A stretch of DNA of 64,000 nt from CAIYRG01 sp964494505 (GCA_964494505.1 CAZBRO010000017.1:45024-109023); one strand, 5' to 3'; counted from the first letter of the stretch, positions 16,472 through 25,745 are shown. The notes: a model not told the origin generated them from the sequence alone. Numbers and translations: made by a program.

Positions 16472-17267
16472 ATATCGCCCCCAAATCCGGCTGTTTACGC
16501 GGCAGGCAGCCGCTTGGTGCAGATAAGTGCGCGATTTCGTACCAAAACAGGAACCGCAATGGACATAACGCGGAAAGGAGTGGCATCCGAAGCTTGAGAG
16601 GGAAATCGCAATGATAACTGTTCAAATCCGGACAGGGTGCTCGCCATGCAAAGGCTCCGCCTGCTTGCGCTACAAGCCAGCAACCACCGTCTCAATTCCC
16701 CTCGAGAGGACAGCGGACAAGGTTAAAATCTTACGCGTCAATTGTGACTCTGTGGAGTCTTATTAATGAAAGGATCGACCGCGATTTCCAAACTTTATTG
16801 TGAGCACCCGAAGTCCCGTGGCTGTGACAATTTTAGATCCCGCGGAAGGGAACCATCGATGGCGCCGAGTTCGGCCTATTCGGGCTCTTCCGGGTCAATC
16901 GTCGCGATTTTCAATTCCTCGCCGCGAAAGCTGTGAATTGCGCGCAAACGCAGGCGCATCGGCCATGCCCCGGAAAGCTGGCCGAGGTCGAGGCACACGC
17001 GCCGCACAGGCGTCGAGCGCGCGCAGACGTTTTTCAAGCATAACGTGACGAGACATCGTTTCGCGCATTGCGGGGGTTGCTCGGCGGCATCGCTTATTCG
17101 CGCTGGCGATCGGCAAGGGCGATCGCCATCAGTCCCTGCCGGACTCGATCAGGCGGCGATGCAAGCGGGCGGCACAGCCTTTCAGCGCCGACAAATCCAA
17201 TTGCTGCTTAAGCTTCAGTGTCATAATTCCGTGCTTGGTTCGCCGACAGACACTCAAAGGCTTTTCG
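16472..17267. other. 796-nt gap between the LuxR-type regulator and phoD; only weak small ORFs
   Basis: No confident gene. On the minus strand a GTG at 17007 opens a 43-codon frame to 16876 with protein-like sequence (contains VCLDLGQLSGAWPMRLRL and ends EELKIATIDPEEPE). A second minus-strand frame covers 16895-17116, and a 31-residue frame beginning MTLKLKQQLDLSALKGCAAR lies near 17130-17220. These may be remnants of a small gene with frame changes, or chance. The region also contains the divergent promoters for the regulator and phoD; I could not pick a convincing -35/-10 pair. Confidence 0.4.
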
Positions 17268-18890
17268 ATGAAGATCGCCCGTCCGCAGCCCCAGATCAGC
17301 CGCCGGTCCTTTCTCGCGACAAGTGCTGGCCTCATCGCAGCACCTTCCATTTTGCGGGCGGCCGTCCCCGGACCCAAATGGGTGAGCGACCCGTTCAGTC
17401 TTGGCGTGGGCGCAGGTTCGCCTTCATCCGACGGATTCGTGTTGTGGACGCGATTGGCGCCGGAGCCGGAGAACTACGATCCGGCGATGCCGGCCGGCAT
17501 GGTGGGCGGCCCGGTTCCGGTCTCTTATGAGATCGCGGAAGACCCCGGCCTGAAAACCATCGTCAAACGGGGAAAGGCCATCGCAGACCCCGATTACGCC
17601 TATTCGGTCCATGCCGAGATCGGCGGGCTCAGGCCCGCCCGGCCCTATTGGTACCGCTTCACGAGCGGCAGCGCGGTCAGCGCAACGGGGCGCGCCACGA
17701 CTCTGCCTGCGCCGCAGAGCACGCCCGGCCGGCTGAATTTCGGGTTCGTCTCCTGTTCGGATTATGAGCACGGTTATTTCTCCGCCTACCGCCACCTGGC
17801 GGAGGAGCAGCCCGACGTCGTGCTGTTCCTTGGCGATTACATTTACGAATATGTCGACATGCGCCCGATGGGCCTGGATGGGGGCCGCCCGGCCAATCTT
17901 GTCCGCCGCCACAGCGAAAACGCGGAAGCAAGGACGCTGCCGGGATATCGCAATCGCTACGCGCAGTATCGGCTCGATCCCGATCTGCGGAAGCTTCACG
18001 CCGAAACCACCTGCATCGTGACGTGGGACGATCACGAGGTGCAGAACGACTATGCCAATCAGGCTTCACAGGACTTCGACGATCCGGCGACGTTCCTGCT
18101 GCGGCGAGCGGCCGCCTATCGGGCCTTCTATGAACATATGCCGCTGCGTCCGCGCTCGCACCCCGATGGCGCGATGATGCGGCTTTACGATCGCTACCGA
18201 TTTGGCGATCTGGCGGAAATCTCCATGCTCGACGGGCGGCAATACCGCTCGCGCGAGGCGTGCTATGCGCCTCCCAAGAACGGCGGCGGCCACCTTGAGA
18301 CCAATGCGAGCTGCCCCGAGCGGCTGGACCCAGCACGCTCGATGATCGGCACGGCGCAGGAGACGTGGCTCTATGATGGGCTCGCGCAATCGCGCGCCCG
18401 CTGGAACGTGATCGCTCAGGATGTCATGATGGCCGAGTTTCGCCAGAGGAACGCCGCCGGCGAAACCGCCTTTTGGACCGACGACTGGAACGGTTATCCG
18501 CAAAACCGCGCCCGGCTTCTGCAGCATATAAACGACAGCCGCGTATCGAATCCGGTGGTGATCGGCGGCGATATTCATTCCTTCTGGACCAACGATCTGA
18601 AGCTCGATTTCGCCGACGCGGCATCCCCGGCCGTCGCGACCGAATTCGTCGGGGGCTCGATCACGTCGCACGCACCGAGTTACGATGTTTTCGCCAAGGA
18701 TCTTCCCGCAAACCCGCATGTGAAATTCTTCGACAGCCGGGTGCACGGTTATGTCTCGGTGACGCTTGAACGCGGCCGCATGGAAACCCGGTTCCGGGCG
18801 GTCTCGGATGCGACCGACCCCAATGCCGGTATTTCCACACTGAAGAGCTTCGTCGTCGAAACCGGCAAGGCCGGCGCGCAAGCGGCCTAG
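17268..18890 (+). CDS. phoD: Tat-exported alkaline phosphatase D (PhoD family)
   Basis: This 540-residue phosphodiesterase/phosphomonoesterase is expected in the periplasm, where it releases phosphate from organic esters. The N-terminus has a twin-arginine signal (SRRSFLATSAGLIAAPSIL, about residues 11-30). The PhoD_N domain follows (PFSLGVGAGSPSSDGFVLWT) and then the metallophosphatase domain with FGFVSCSDYEHG, VVLFLGDYIYEY, CIVTWDDHEVQNDYA and VVIGGDIHSFWTND, which supply the metal-binding Asp, Asn and His. The ATG at 17268 was chosen because it places the RR motif near residue 11-12; the frame is open to 17235. A second secreted hydrolase follows after 9 nt. Confidence 0.92.
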   Translation: MKIARPQPQISRRSFLATSAGLIAAPSILRAAVPGPKWVSDPFSLGVGAGSPSSDGFVLWTRLAPEPENYDPAMPAGMVGGPVPVSYEIAEDPGLKTIVKRGKAIADPDYAYSVHAEIGGLRPARPYWYRFTSGSAVSATGRATTLPAPQSTPGRLNFGFVSCSDYEHGYFSAYRHLAEEQPDVVLFLGDYIYEYVDMRPMGLDGGRPANLVRRHSENAEARTLPGYRNRYAQYRLDPDLRKLHAETTCIVTWDDHEVQNDYANQASQDFDDPATFLLRRAAAYRAFYEHMPLRPRSHPDGAMMRLYDRYRFGDLAEISMLDGRQYRSREACYAPPKNGGGHLETNASCPERLDPARSMIGTAQETWLYDGLAQSRARWNVIAQDVMMAEFRQRNAAGETAFWTDDWNGYPQNRARLLQHINDSRVSNPVVIGGDIHSFWTNDLKLDFADAASPAVATEFVGGSITSHAPSYDVFAKDLPANPHVKFFDSRVHGYVSVTLERGRMETRFRAVSDATDPNAGISTLKSFVVETGKAGAQAA

Positions 18891-18899
18891 GAGAACATC

Positions 18900-20684
18900 A
18901 TGCAGCTTCGAAAGTTCGGCATCCTCGCCGCGGTCCTGGCGGGCCTGACCTCACCGGCCGCGACCGCCCCTTCGCAGCCGAACAATGTCATTCTCTTCGT
19001 CACCGATGGGCTGAGAGCGGCAATCGTCGACGATGAGACCGCGCCCGCGCTCTCGGCGCTACGCCGCGACGGCGTCGATTTCGCCAATCCGCATTCGCTG
19101 TTTCCGACGTTCACCACCGCCAACGCATCGGCGTTCGCGACCGGCCATTATCTCGGCGATACCGGCGATTTCAGCAACGTAATCTATCCCGGATTTCCCG
19201 TCGCCAATGCCGGAACGAGTGTGACGCCGTTTCTGGAACAGGACGACGTGATCGGCGAAATGGACCGCCACTTCGGCGGCAATTACCTGAACGAAACGAC
19301 CGTGCTGGCGGCAGCACGGGGCCGCGGCTTTTCGACGGCGGCCATCGGCAAGCTCGGCCCCGTGCTGATTCAGGATTCGGCCGCGCGCGAGGGAACCGGC
19401 ACGATCATCGTGGATGACGATACCGGAAACGGAGGTCTGAAGCTGGCAGCGGATTTCCAGGCCGCGGTGAAGGCAGCCGGGCTTCCTCCCGGCCCGCCGC
19501 CGCGCTCCGACAGCACGCCCAACATCAATCAGCAACGCTATTTCCTGGACGTTGCGACCAAGGTCGTTCTGCCGAGGTTCAAGGCGGCCGGAAAGCCCTT
19601 CGTGCTGGTGTTCTGGTCGCGCGATCCCGATGGCACGCAGCATAATCAGAACGACGGAGATGGAAAGCTTGTCCCCGGCATCAACGGTCCAAGCTCGCTC
19701 GGCGCCATTCGTAATGCCGATTCCAATTTGCGCGATTTGCGGGCGGCGCTCGACCGGCTCGGGCTCGCGGCGACAACCGATATCGTCGTCAGCGCCGACC
19801 ATGGGTTCTCCACCGTGTCCAAGGAGAGCAAGACGAGTTCCGCAGCGAAGAGCCGCTATGACGATGTCGCGACGGGGTCGCTGCCGCCCGGATTTATGGC
19901 GATCGATCTTTCGCGCGCGCTCAAGCTGCCTTTGGTCGACCCGGACCGCTTTCGCGCCGGCATCGATCCGGCCAATGGCGACTATCCGCGCCGGGGAAAC
20001 GGCCTCGTCGGCAACGACCCCAACAAGCCCGACATCATCGTGGCGGCCAATGGCGGTTCGGACTTGATCTATCTGCCGCAATCCAACGCAGCTTCGCTGG
20101 CGCCGAAGATCGTGCAGTTCCTGCTGACGCAGGATTATGTCAGCGGCATCTTCGTGGACGATACGCTCGGCCGCGTGGCCGGCGCCTTGCCGCTGAGTGC
20201 GATCAATCTGGAGGGCCGCGCGCTGACGCCCGTTCCCGCCATTGTGGTGAATTTCCGCTCTTTCGACACGGGCTGCGGCACACCGCTGACATGCGCTGTG
20301 GAAGTCGCGGACAGCACGCTCTATCAGGGCCAAGGGATACACGGCAGCTTCAGCCGCGCCGATACGGCGAATTTCATGGCCGCCATCGGTCCCGATTTCA
20401 AAGCGCATTACCGGGATGGCGCGCCGGTGAGCAATGCTGATATCGGAATGACCCTCTCGCGCCTGCTCGACCTGAAACGCGAGCCCAAGGGAAAACTCAC
20501 CGGGCGCGTGATCGGCGAAGCCCTTCGCAACGGAGAGGCGGAGCCTCGGCCGGCGTCCCAGATTCTTCGTTCCGAACCGGCGCAGGGGCTGACCACGGTG
20601 CTGAATTATCAAACCGTCGGCGAGGTGAAATATTTCGATGCCGCCGGTTTCGAGGGCCGCACGGTGGGCCTGCGCGTAAAGTGA
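18900..20684 (+). CDS. Secreted alkaline-phosphatase-superfamily hydrolase (type I phosphodiesterase/nucleotide pyrophosphatase-like)
   Basis: This 594-residue protein has a Sec-type signal peptide (MQLRKFGILAAVLAGLTSPA). Metal-site motifs of the alkaline phosphatase superfamily are present: NVILFVTDGLRA with the first metal Asp, FPTFTTANASAFATGH carrying the Thr nucleophile, FWSRDPDGTQHNQN, and IVVSADHGFST. The order and spacing fit nucleotide pyrophosphatase/phosphodiesterases more than classical PhoA. It is predicted to cut phosphodiester or phosphomonoester substrates outside the cytoplasm. It follows phoD by 9 nt, so the two probably form a phosphate-scavenging operon. I saw no Pho box, and the substrate is unknown. 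Confidence 0.85.
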   Translation: MQLRKFGILAAVLAGLTSPAATAPSQPNNVILFVTDGLRAAIVDDETAPALSALRRDGVDFANPHSLFPTFTTANASAFATGHYLGDTGDFSNVIYPGFPVANAGTSVTPFLEQDDVIGEMDRHFGGNYLNETTVLAAARGRGFSTAAIGKLGPVLIQDSAAREGTGTIIVDDDTGNGGLKLAADFQAAVKAAGLPPGPPPRSDSTPNINQQRYFLDVATKVVLPRFKAAGKPFVLVFWSRDPDGTQHNQNDGDGKLVPGINGPSSLGAIRNADSNLRDLRAALDRLGLAATTDIVVSADHGFSTVSKESKTSSAAKSRYDDVATGSLPPGFMAIDLSRALKLPLVDPDRFRAGIDPANGDYPRRGNGLVGNDPNKPDIIVAANGGSDLIYLPQSNAASLAPKIVQFLLTQDYVSGIFVDDTLGRVAGALPLSAINLEGRALTPVPAIVVNFRSFDTGCGTPLTCAVEVADSTLYQGQGIHGSFSRADTANFMAAIGPDFKAHYRDGAPVSNADIGMTLSRLLDLKREPKGKLTGRVIGEALRNGEAEPRPASQILRSEPAQGLTTVLNYQTVGEVKYFDAAGFEGRTVGLRVK

Positions 20685-20711
20685 GCCGCATCGCGGCGCA
20701 GCGCGAAACGC

Positions 20712-21650
20712 TCAGAAATCGAGCTTGTCCGCCGTCGGCACCGGGTCCAGGCCCAGATGGAAAATGTCGTCATTGTTTGAAGCGCAGGCGTCTTCCGTCA
20801 CCGCTTCATTTGCAACATGGAAACGCGACCGCCTGGCCGAGAATGGCTTGTAGAACGTGCCCGGATCGTCGACCGTGATATCGACATCGAGCCGCTTGCC
20901 GCCATCGGCGATCTTGAAGCGCTCCACCACATGCATCTGGGTGGTGTGGGGCGTGCGGTAGCCGTCCACAAAGGTCTTGTCGTTCTGGCCGATCGTATCA
21001 ACGACAAGGGTGTCGCCGCCTTCGTAATGGCCGACCGATTCGCCAAACCAGGATGGTTTCGGATTTTTCGAATGCGGCACGTTCAGATATACGCGACGGA
21101 TTTTCATCGCCTGCATCATGACGACTTCTTTGGGCGTCTGGATGAAATAGAGGACAAAGGGCGCCTCGTGGATGTTGGGCACGCCCTGGTCCCAGCACCG
21201 CATCTGGCGGGGCTCCCCGTTCTTGCCGGCCAGCGCCAATTCGTTTTGCTTTCTCAGCGCCTCCAAGGCCCACGGCATCAAGTTCTTCGCCGCCTCATTG
21301 TTGAGGTCGGCCACCCGCCAGGTCGAGGGCTTGCCGGTCTCGCGAGCCACCTGGTTGTTGTAATAGGGATGCTGGGGATCATCGGTAATCGGGCCAAGAC
21401 CGCTGAGCGGAGGCTGCCATTCGGCGAAGGTGCGGGCATGCGCGTAATCGGGTTTGCCGGGCAGATAGCCCGTCCAGCCGACTTCGGGCGACTGCATGAA
21501 CTGAGGGATCGATGCACCCGCGGTATCCGAATCGGCCGCCAATGCCGGGAGAAGCGCGGCAGCAGCACAAACCACGCCGATCAGGCTGCCGCCCGCAAGC
21601 GCGCGGCGCGCCCCGCCCTGCCAAAATCCCGGAGATGCTATCTTGAACAT
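20712..21650 (-). CDS. Secreted protein of unknown function, paralogue A of a five-member family
   Basis: This 312-residue protein has an N-terminal signal sequence (hydrophobic run in GGSLIGVVCAAAALLPALA). Its core has KPSWFGESVGHYEGGDTLVV followed by DTIGQND and HVVERFKI, the signature shared with four other genes in this window (21794, 22700, 50081, 50806). This copy carries an extra Gly inside the GHYEG-DTLVVDT block. Conserved Cys, His, Asp and Glu suggest a beta-rich extracytoplasmic fold, possibly metal or ligand binding, but no function is known to me. It converges with the preceding hydrolase and diverges from paralogue B. Confidence 0.8.
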   Translation of the reverse strand: MFKIASPGFWQGGARRALAGGSLIGVVCAAAALLPALAADSDTAGASIPQFMQSPEVGWTGYLPGKPDYAHARTFAEWQPPLSGLGPITDDPQHPYYNNQVARETGKPSTWRVADLNNEAAKNLMPWALEALRKQNELALAGKNGEPRQMRCWDQGVPNIHEAPFVLYFIQTPKEVVMMQAMKIRRVYLNVPHSKNPKPSWFGESVGHYEGGDTLVVDTIGQNDKTFVDGYRTPHTTQMHVVERFKIADGGKRLDVDITVDDPGTFYKPFSARRSRFHVANEAVTEDACASNNDDIFHLGLDPVPTADKLDF

Positions 21651-21793
21651 TTGGCCCTCACTGTGGATTTCCAGCTCAAAATCGGCCGCGGACGCCGGTT
21701 CTTACCATCGTTCCCGATTGCGCGGAAGGCAACCCAACCGATTTGCTGTACTATGAGCGATAAGAAAGTTCGGGCGTCCGGAGGAAGCGTGGC

Positions 21794-22624
21794 GTGAGGA
21801 TCGTTCCTGCAACATGCGTCACGTTCGGCATTTGCGCCGCAGCGTTTGCTGCGCCCGCGACGACGAGTCCTCCGCCCGGCGCCGTGCCGGATTTTTCGGG
21901 TTACTTTGTCCGCGTCGGCGATCTCTGGTTCGATGCGCTGGAGGATGACAAGGACGGCAAGCCGATCGACCGCCTGACCGTGAATAGCCCCGACGCCGAA
22001 GACATCTGGGCCGGCGATTCGGCCAACCCGATCCTGCAACCCTGGGCGCGCGAAATCGTCAAGCAGAACGCTGAGGCCGAAATCCGCCTGGAGCATGTCT
22101 ACACGGCCGACGATTCCTGCTGGCCCTCGGGCGTGCCCCAGGCCGTGAACCTGCTCGACGAAGTGCAATTTCTTCAACTGAAGGATCGCGTGGTGATTCT
22201 CTATCGGCGGGATCATCAGGCGCGCCACGTCTGGCTCAATGTGGCCCATTCGGCGAATCCGAAACCGTCCTGGTACGGAGAATCGGTCGGACATTACGAA
22301 GGCGATACGCTCGTGGTCGATACCATCGGCCTCAAATCCCACAAGATGTCGGTCGTCGATCCTTTCGGGACCCCGCATACCGACAAACTCCACGTCGTGG
22401 AGCGTTATCGTCCGTTCCGCACGCCCTTCGGCACGGGATTGGAGGTCATTGTCCGGGTCGAAGACCCGGGCGCCTTCACCATGCCGTGGAAGGGCATGGC
22501 GGAATACCGGCAGGACAAGACCGTAAATTCGTTCGACGAAATGGTTTGCGCGGAAAACGATCGCAGCTTCGCCGAAGGTTCGACCTTCGGCACGATTCCG
22601 GAGGAAAAGATTCCCCAATTCTGA
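21794..22624 (+). CDS. Secreted protein of unknown function, paralogue B
   Basis: This 276-residue protein starts with GTG (GAGGAAG lies a few bases upstream) and has a signal peptide (RIVPATCVTFGICAAAFAAP). The family block is KPSWYGESVGHYEGDTLVVD, followed by TPHTDKLHVVERYR, a Cys in DDSCWPSGVP, and an end segment DPGAFTMPWKGMAEYR. The last is very similar to that of paralogue E at 50806, including an MVCAENDR-type Cys. It is divergent from paralogue A and upstream of paralogue C. No enzymatic motif is recognisable. Confidence 0.8.
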   Translation: MRIVPATCVTFGICAAAFAAPATTSPPPGAVPDFSGYFVRVGDLWFDALEDDKDGKPIDRLTVNSPDAEDIWAGDSANPILQPWAREIVKQNAEAEIRLEHVYTADDSCWPSGVPQAVNLLDEVQFLQLKDRVVILYRRDHQARHVWLNVAHSANPKPSWYGESVGHYEGDTLVVDTIGLKSHKMSVVDPFGTPHTDKLHVVERYRPFRTPFGTGLEVIVRVEDPGAFTMPWKGMAEYRQDKTVNSFDEMVCAENDRSFAEGSTFGTIPEEKIPQF

Positions 22625-22699
22625 GCGGGGAGAACGGCGGAACGCACCCGCTTCGCCGCATAGAGTATGGTATATAGGCCGAAAGACATGGAGGCTCGC

Positions 22700-23581
22700 A
22701 TGGGGCGCCGGGTTCGGGAGGAGATTTTCACCGGCTTGATCGCTGTCTTTGCCTTGGGTTCCATGACGCCTGCAACGGGTGCACAAGCCGCAGCCGCTCC
22801 CGATATGACCGGCGCGTGGTCGCGACTGACCTTCGGATTTGAGCAGCCCGCGTCAGGTCCCGGCCCCATCGGCCGGTACTTGAACCGCCCCAATGTCGGA
22901 GGAGATTTCAACAATCCCATGCTGACGCCGGGTGCCGCCGCGGTGGTGAAGCAGCGGAGCGAAATGCTGCGCAGCGGCGTCGATTATCCCAATCCGTCGC
23001 TCAATTGTCTGCCGATGGCTTCGCCCTATATTTTCCGGGTTCAGGAAATGCAGATTCTGCAGAAGAAGGACGAGATCGTTTTCCTCTTCATGCAGGATCA
23101 CCAGGTCCGCCGTGTGCGCCTGAATGCACAGCATCCCGCGAACGTGACGCCCTCTTGGTATGGCGATTCCATCGGTCATTACGAAGGCGATACGCTGGTG
23201 GTCGATACCGTCGGGGTGAAATTGGGGCCCGCGCCTATCGTGGACATGTACGGCGCGCCGTTCAGCGACGCGCTCCATGTCGTGGAGCGCTACCGCCTGG
23301 TCGATTACGAAACCGCCAAAGCCGCGCAAGAGCGGAATATCCGCGACGCAGGTCCGGTCGAGACCCAGCAGGCGGCCTATATCGACGAGGGTTACAGAGG
23401 CAAGGGGCTGCAGATCCAGTTCACGGTGGATGACAAGAAGGTTTTCAACACACCGTGGTCGGCGGCCGTGACCTTCCGCCGTGCGGGCGGATGGGTGGAA
23501 AATGTCTGTGCGGAGAACACGCAGGAATATTACAACAACGGCTCCACCAAGATACCGCAGGCCGGCAAACCCGATTTTTGA
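22700..23581 (+). CDS. Secreted protein of unknown function, paralogue C
   Basis: This 293-residue protein begins at an ATG with GGAGG five bases upstream; the frame is open to 22667 but that ATG lacks a site. The signal peptide runs through IFTGLIAVFALGSMTPATGA. The family block is TPSWYGDSIGHYEGDTLVVD with HVVERYRL, and the end has ENVCAENTQEYYNNGS. An insert of about 20 residues after HVVERYRL (YETAKAAQERNIRDAGPVE) is absent from the other copies. It lies 75 nt after paralogue B, probably in one transcript. Confidence 0.8.
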   Translation: MGRRVREEIFTGLIAVFALGSMTPATGAQAAAAPDMTGAWSRLTFGFEQPASGPGPIGRYLNRPNVGGDFNNPMLTPGAAAVVKQRSEMLRSGVDYPNPSLNCLPMASPYIFRVQEMQILQKKDEIVFLFMQDHQVRRVRLNAQHPANVTPSWYGDSIGHYEGDTLVVDTVGVKLGPAPIVDMYGAPFSDALHVVERYRLVDYETAKAAQERNIRDAGPVETQQAAYIDEGYRGKGLQIQFTVDDKKVFNTPWSAAVTFRRAGGWVENVCAENTQEYYNNGSTKIPQAGKPDF

Positions 23582-23589
23582 GCGCGCTT

Positions 23590-24807
23590 TTACGCTTTTC
23601 GATCCAGATACGCCGCCAGATGCTCGCTCAGATCGGCCGCATCGTCGGCGGCCCCGTCGATGAAAGCCGATTTGCGGCGGCGCAGGAACTGCAGGCCCAT
23701 GACGTAAAGTCCCGGCGACGCTGTCACGCCGCCATCGTGGCGGATCCGGCCCTTGCGATCCATCACGCCGACCTGAAGCCAGGAATAATCGGGGCGATAT
23801 CCCGTCGCCCACAGGATGGTCCTGATTTCGCCGCTTGCGAGGTTTAGCTCCAGCGGCGGCGATTCCGGGCTCGCGGTCGGAGGCAGACGGACCGGGGTTT
23901 CGAAGGCATCGTCAAGCCCGCGAGCGCGCGCCCACGCATCGAACGTGTCCAGAAGCCGCCCCAGTTTGAGGTCCGCAAGCGCGCACTGATTGCGCAGCGA
24001 TCCGGAAAATTGCGCCCGGCCGCCCCTGATCTCCGCGAGCCGCCCGACAAGTTTGACTCCTGCCGCGCTCAGCGCGTTCAGGTCCAGCGTCAGCCGCTCC
24101 GGCGTACCGACAAGCTGCATCGAAGGAAGTCCGCGGGCCCGGACAATGTCGTCGACTTCGTCGTAACGCTGGTCGAACAGCCCCGTCGCGTCCATCCACC
24201 ACTGGATGTCCTTTCCCCGATACAGACGAGGCGCCCGGATGTGTTCGCCGATGGACAGGGTCACGGGCCGGCCGGAGCGGTGTATTTCATGTGCAAGCTG
24301 AATTCCCGTGGCGGAGGCGCCGACAACCAGCACGCCGCCCGCTTCGATCTGCGCGGGCCCGCGATATTCCATTGGTGTCAGCATCCGCACCGGCGAGGGA
24401 ACGCCCTCCGCACATGCCGGAACGGTCGCGATGTTGCAGGCGCCCGTCGCCATCACCACCGTCCGGCATTGCCATTCTCCGGCATCGGTCTCCACCAGAT
24501 AACCGGGATCGGTGCCGCGAACCGCGGTAACACTTGTATGGGTCAGGACCGGAGCGGCGATCGCATGCGCATAGCGATCGATGAACTCGATAAGCTCCGG
24601 CATGGTGCGGTAGCCATCGGGATCATCGCCCTCATAACAAAAGCCCGGCAGACGGCTTTGCCAATTGGGGGTGAGCAGGCGGAGCGAATCCCAGCGCTCG
24701 GTTCGCCAGGAATTCGCGATTTCCCCCCGCTCGAGCACGACGTGCTCGATCCCGCGCGCGCTCAGGCAGCGGCTCATCGCGAGGCCTGCGTGCCCGGCGC
24801 CGATCAC
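23590..24807 (-). CDS. FAD/NAD(P)-binding flavin monooxygenase-like protein, N-terminus irregular
   Basis: This 405-residue flavoprotein resembles flavin-containing monooxygenases (YUCCA/CzcO type). An FAD Rossmann motif starts at the first codons (IGAGHAGLAMSRCL), a second nucleotide motif is GGVLVVGASATGIQLAHE for NADPH, and the late motif ILWATGYRPDYSWL is typical. The only plausible start is GTG 24807, which removes the first beta strand that normally precedes GxGxxG: codons just upstream encode RTIASV, fitting the strand, but no ATG, GTG or TTG lies between there and the in-frame stop. It follows osmC closely. The substrate is unknown. Confidence 0.82.
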   Translation of the reverse strand: MIGAGHAGLAMSRCLSARGIEHVVLERGEIANSWRTERWDSLRLLTPNWQSRLPGFCYEGDDPDGYRTMPELIEFIDRYAHAIAAPVLTHTSVTAVRGTDPGYLVETDAGEWQCRTVVMATGACNIATVPACAEGVPSPVRMLTPMEYRGPAQIEAGGVLVVGASATGIQLAHEIHRSGRPVTLSIGEHIRAPRLYRGKDIQWWMDATGLFDQRYDEVDDIVRARGLPSMQLVGTPERLTLDLNALSAAGVKLVGRLAEIRGGRAQFSGSLRNQCALADLKLGRLLDTFDAWARARGLDDAFETPVRLPPTASPESPPLELNLASGEIRTILWATGYRPDYSWLQVGVMDRKGRIRHDGGVTASPGLYVMGLQFLRRRKSAFIDGAADDAADLSEHLAAYLDRKA

Positions 24808-24871
24808 GACAGACGCGATGGTACGAACGGACTGCCCCCCTTGTTGCCGCTCGGCGCGCTCGCGCTCCGCG

Positions 24872-25420
24872 TCAGTTCACTTCGACACTGACATTGGTCG
24901 GGTTCGTGACGATGTCGAAGACGGCCGAGCGTTTCTGCGACTGGGCGACAAGGGCCTTGATCTCATCCGGCGTAGCGTCGGCGTCGATCTGGTATTTGAC
25001 CTTGATGCCGTCGAACCCGTTTCGCACATCGCGATCGATGCCCAGGATTCCCTGGATGTCCATCGAGCCCTCGATGGTCGCGGACACGGAGCGCAATTGA
25101 ATTCCGCGGTTTTGAGCCACGGCGGCAATGCCCGCCGTCAGGCAGCTCGCCAGTCCCACCAGCACATACTCGACAGGCGTTGCCCCCTTGTCCTCGGAGG
25201 CGAAAATCTCAGGATGGTCGGCATCGAACGAGAATTCCGTCCGGTGCTGCTGCTCGCCGCCCAAGCCGAAGAAATTCTGGACGATCGAATTGCTATGGGT
25301 GCCGTTGACCCATTTGCATGAGGCGCGCCAATTGAACTTTGCCGCCTCGGGCGCCTCGGACAGCGCCTTGCGCGCGCCAAGCAACGCCTCAACGTTCACG
25401 CCATTATCGACTGCCGCCAT
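24872..25420 (-). CDS. OsmC-family peroxide-reductase-like protein
   Basis: This 182-residue protein is of the OsmC/Ohr superfamily, thiol-dependent reductases of organic hydroperoxides. The helix YVLVGLASCLTAGIA carries the conserved reactive Cys, and FDGIKVKYQIDADATPDEIK and SAVFDIVTNPTNVSVEV are typical C-terminal strands. The other Cys (ASCKW) is at the N-terminal side and may or may not be the resolving one. Length is slightly above the 140 of classical OsmC because of an N-terminal helix. The monooxygenase-like gene follows on the same strand, so the two may be co-transcribed. Confidence 0.88.
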   Translation of the reverse strand: MAAVDNGVNVEALLGARKALSEAPEAAKFNWRASCKWVNGTHSNSIVQNFFGLGGEQQHRTEFSFDADHPEIFASEDKGATPVEYVLVGLASCLTAGIAAVAQNRGIQLRSVSATIEGSMDIQGILGIDRDVRNGFDGIKVKYQIDADATPDEIKALVAQSQKRSAVFDIVTNPTNVSVEVN

Positions 25421-25745
25421 TTTGCGATCCTCCCGCTATCCCAAGGCATAAACGAAAGAATGGCCGTCAGCCGATGTCAAGACACGAGTGGCGCCAGCCG
25501 CAGCAGCCCGGCCACCACTGATCAATTCGTAGGCAAATGCACGTCGCATGTGCCTCATTCGCCACCGTCTGCCCCGCCAAACCACGGAGATTGCTTGTAT
25601 TTTTCCGTCATCGCCGTGGCACGAAGATTGAATGAAATGGACGGTCCTTCGGCCCGGCAAAAGCCGGCAAGGTCGAAGGGATTTGGCTCAACGCCGGGCA
25701 GCAAAGAGAGCCGCTGATCCTGACCAATTCGAGGCGGCGTGAACG
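25421..25745 (+). other. 325-nt divergent control region before the nitrite/sulfite reductase
   Basis: No gene is supported here; one 85-codon plus-strand frame lacks protein-like composition. The region must hold promoters for osmC (minus) and the reductase operon (plus). On the reductase side it contains the nested hairpin at 25646-25679, listed separately. Confidence 0.5.
25646..25679 (+). promoter_or_regulatory. Nested hairpin in the leader of the nitrite/sulfite reductase operon
   Basis: An inner stem CCGGC/GCCGG around the loop AAAA lies within an outer stem CCTTCG/CGAAGG. It ends 66 nt before the reductase ATG. No run of T follows, so it is not a plain terminator. Leader hairpins controlled by NasT/ANTAR proteins are common upstream of assimilatory nitrate/nitrite genes, but the loop here is not the expected hexaloop, so that mechanism is only a possibility. 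Confidence 0.4.

Noticed and set aside
16766..16936. 56-codon plus-strand ORF starting MKGSTAISKLYCEHPK
   Set aside because: No clear ribosome site, no motif, overlaps weak minus-strand frames; noted only as a possibility.
19059..20612. Minus-strand 517-residue frame opposite the secreted hydrolase
   Set aside because: No motif, Arg-rich; the plus-strand gene has a signal peptide and complete metal-site motifs.
24872..25420. Idea that the OsmC and monooxygenase genes form a fused protein by frameshift
   Set aside because: The osmC frame ends at a clear TGA, and its C-terminus is complete; nearest overlap is too short to suggest a fusion.
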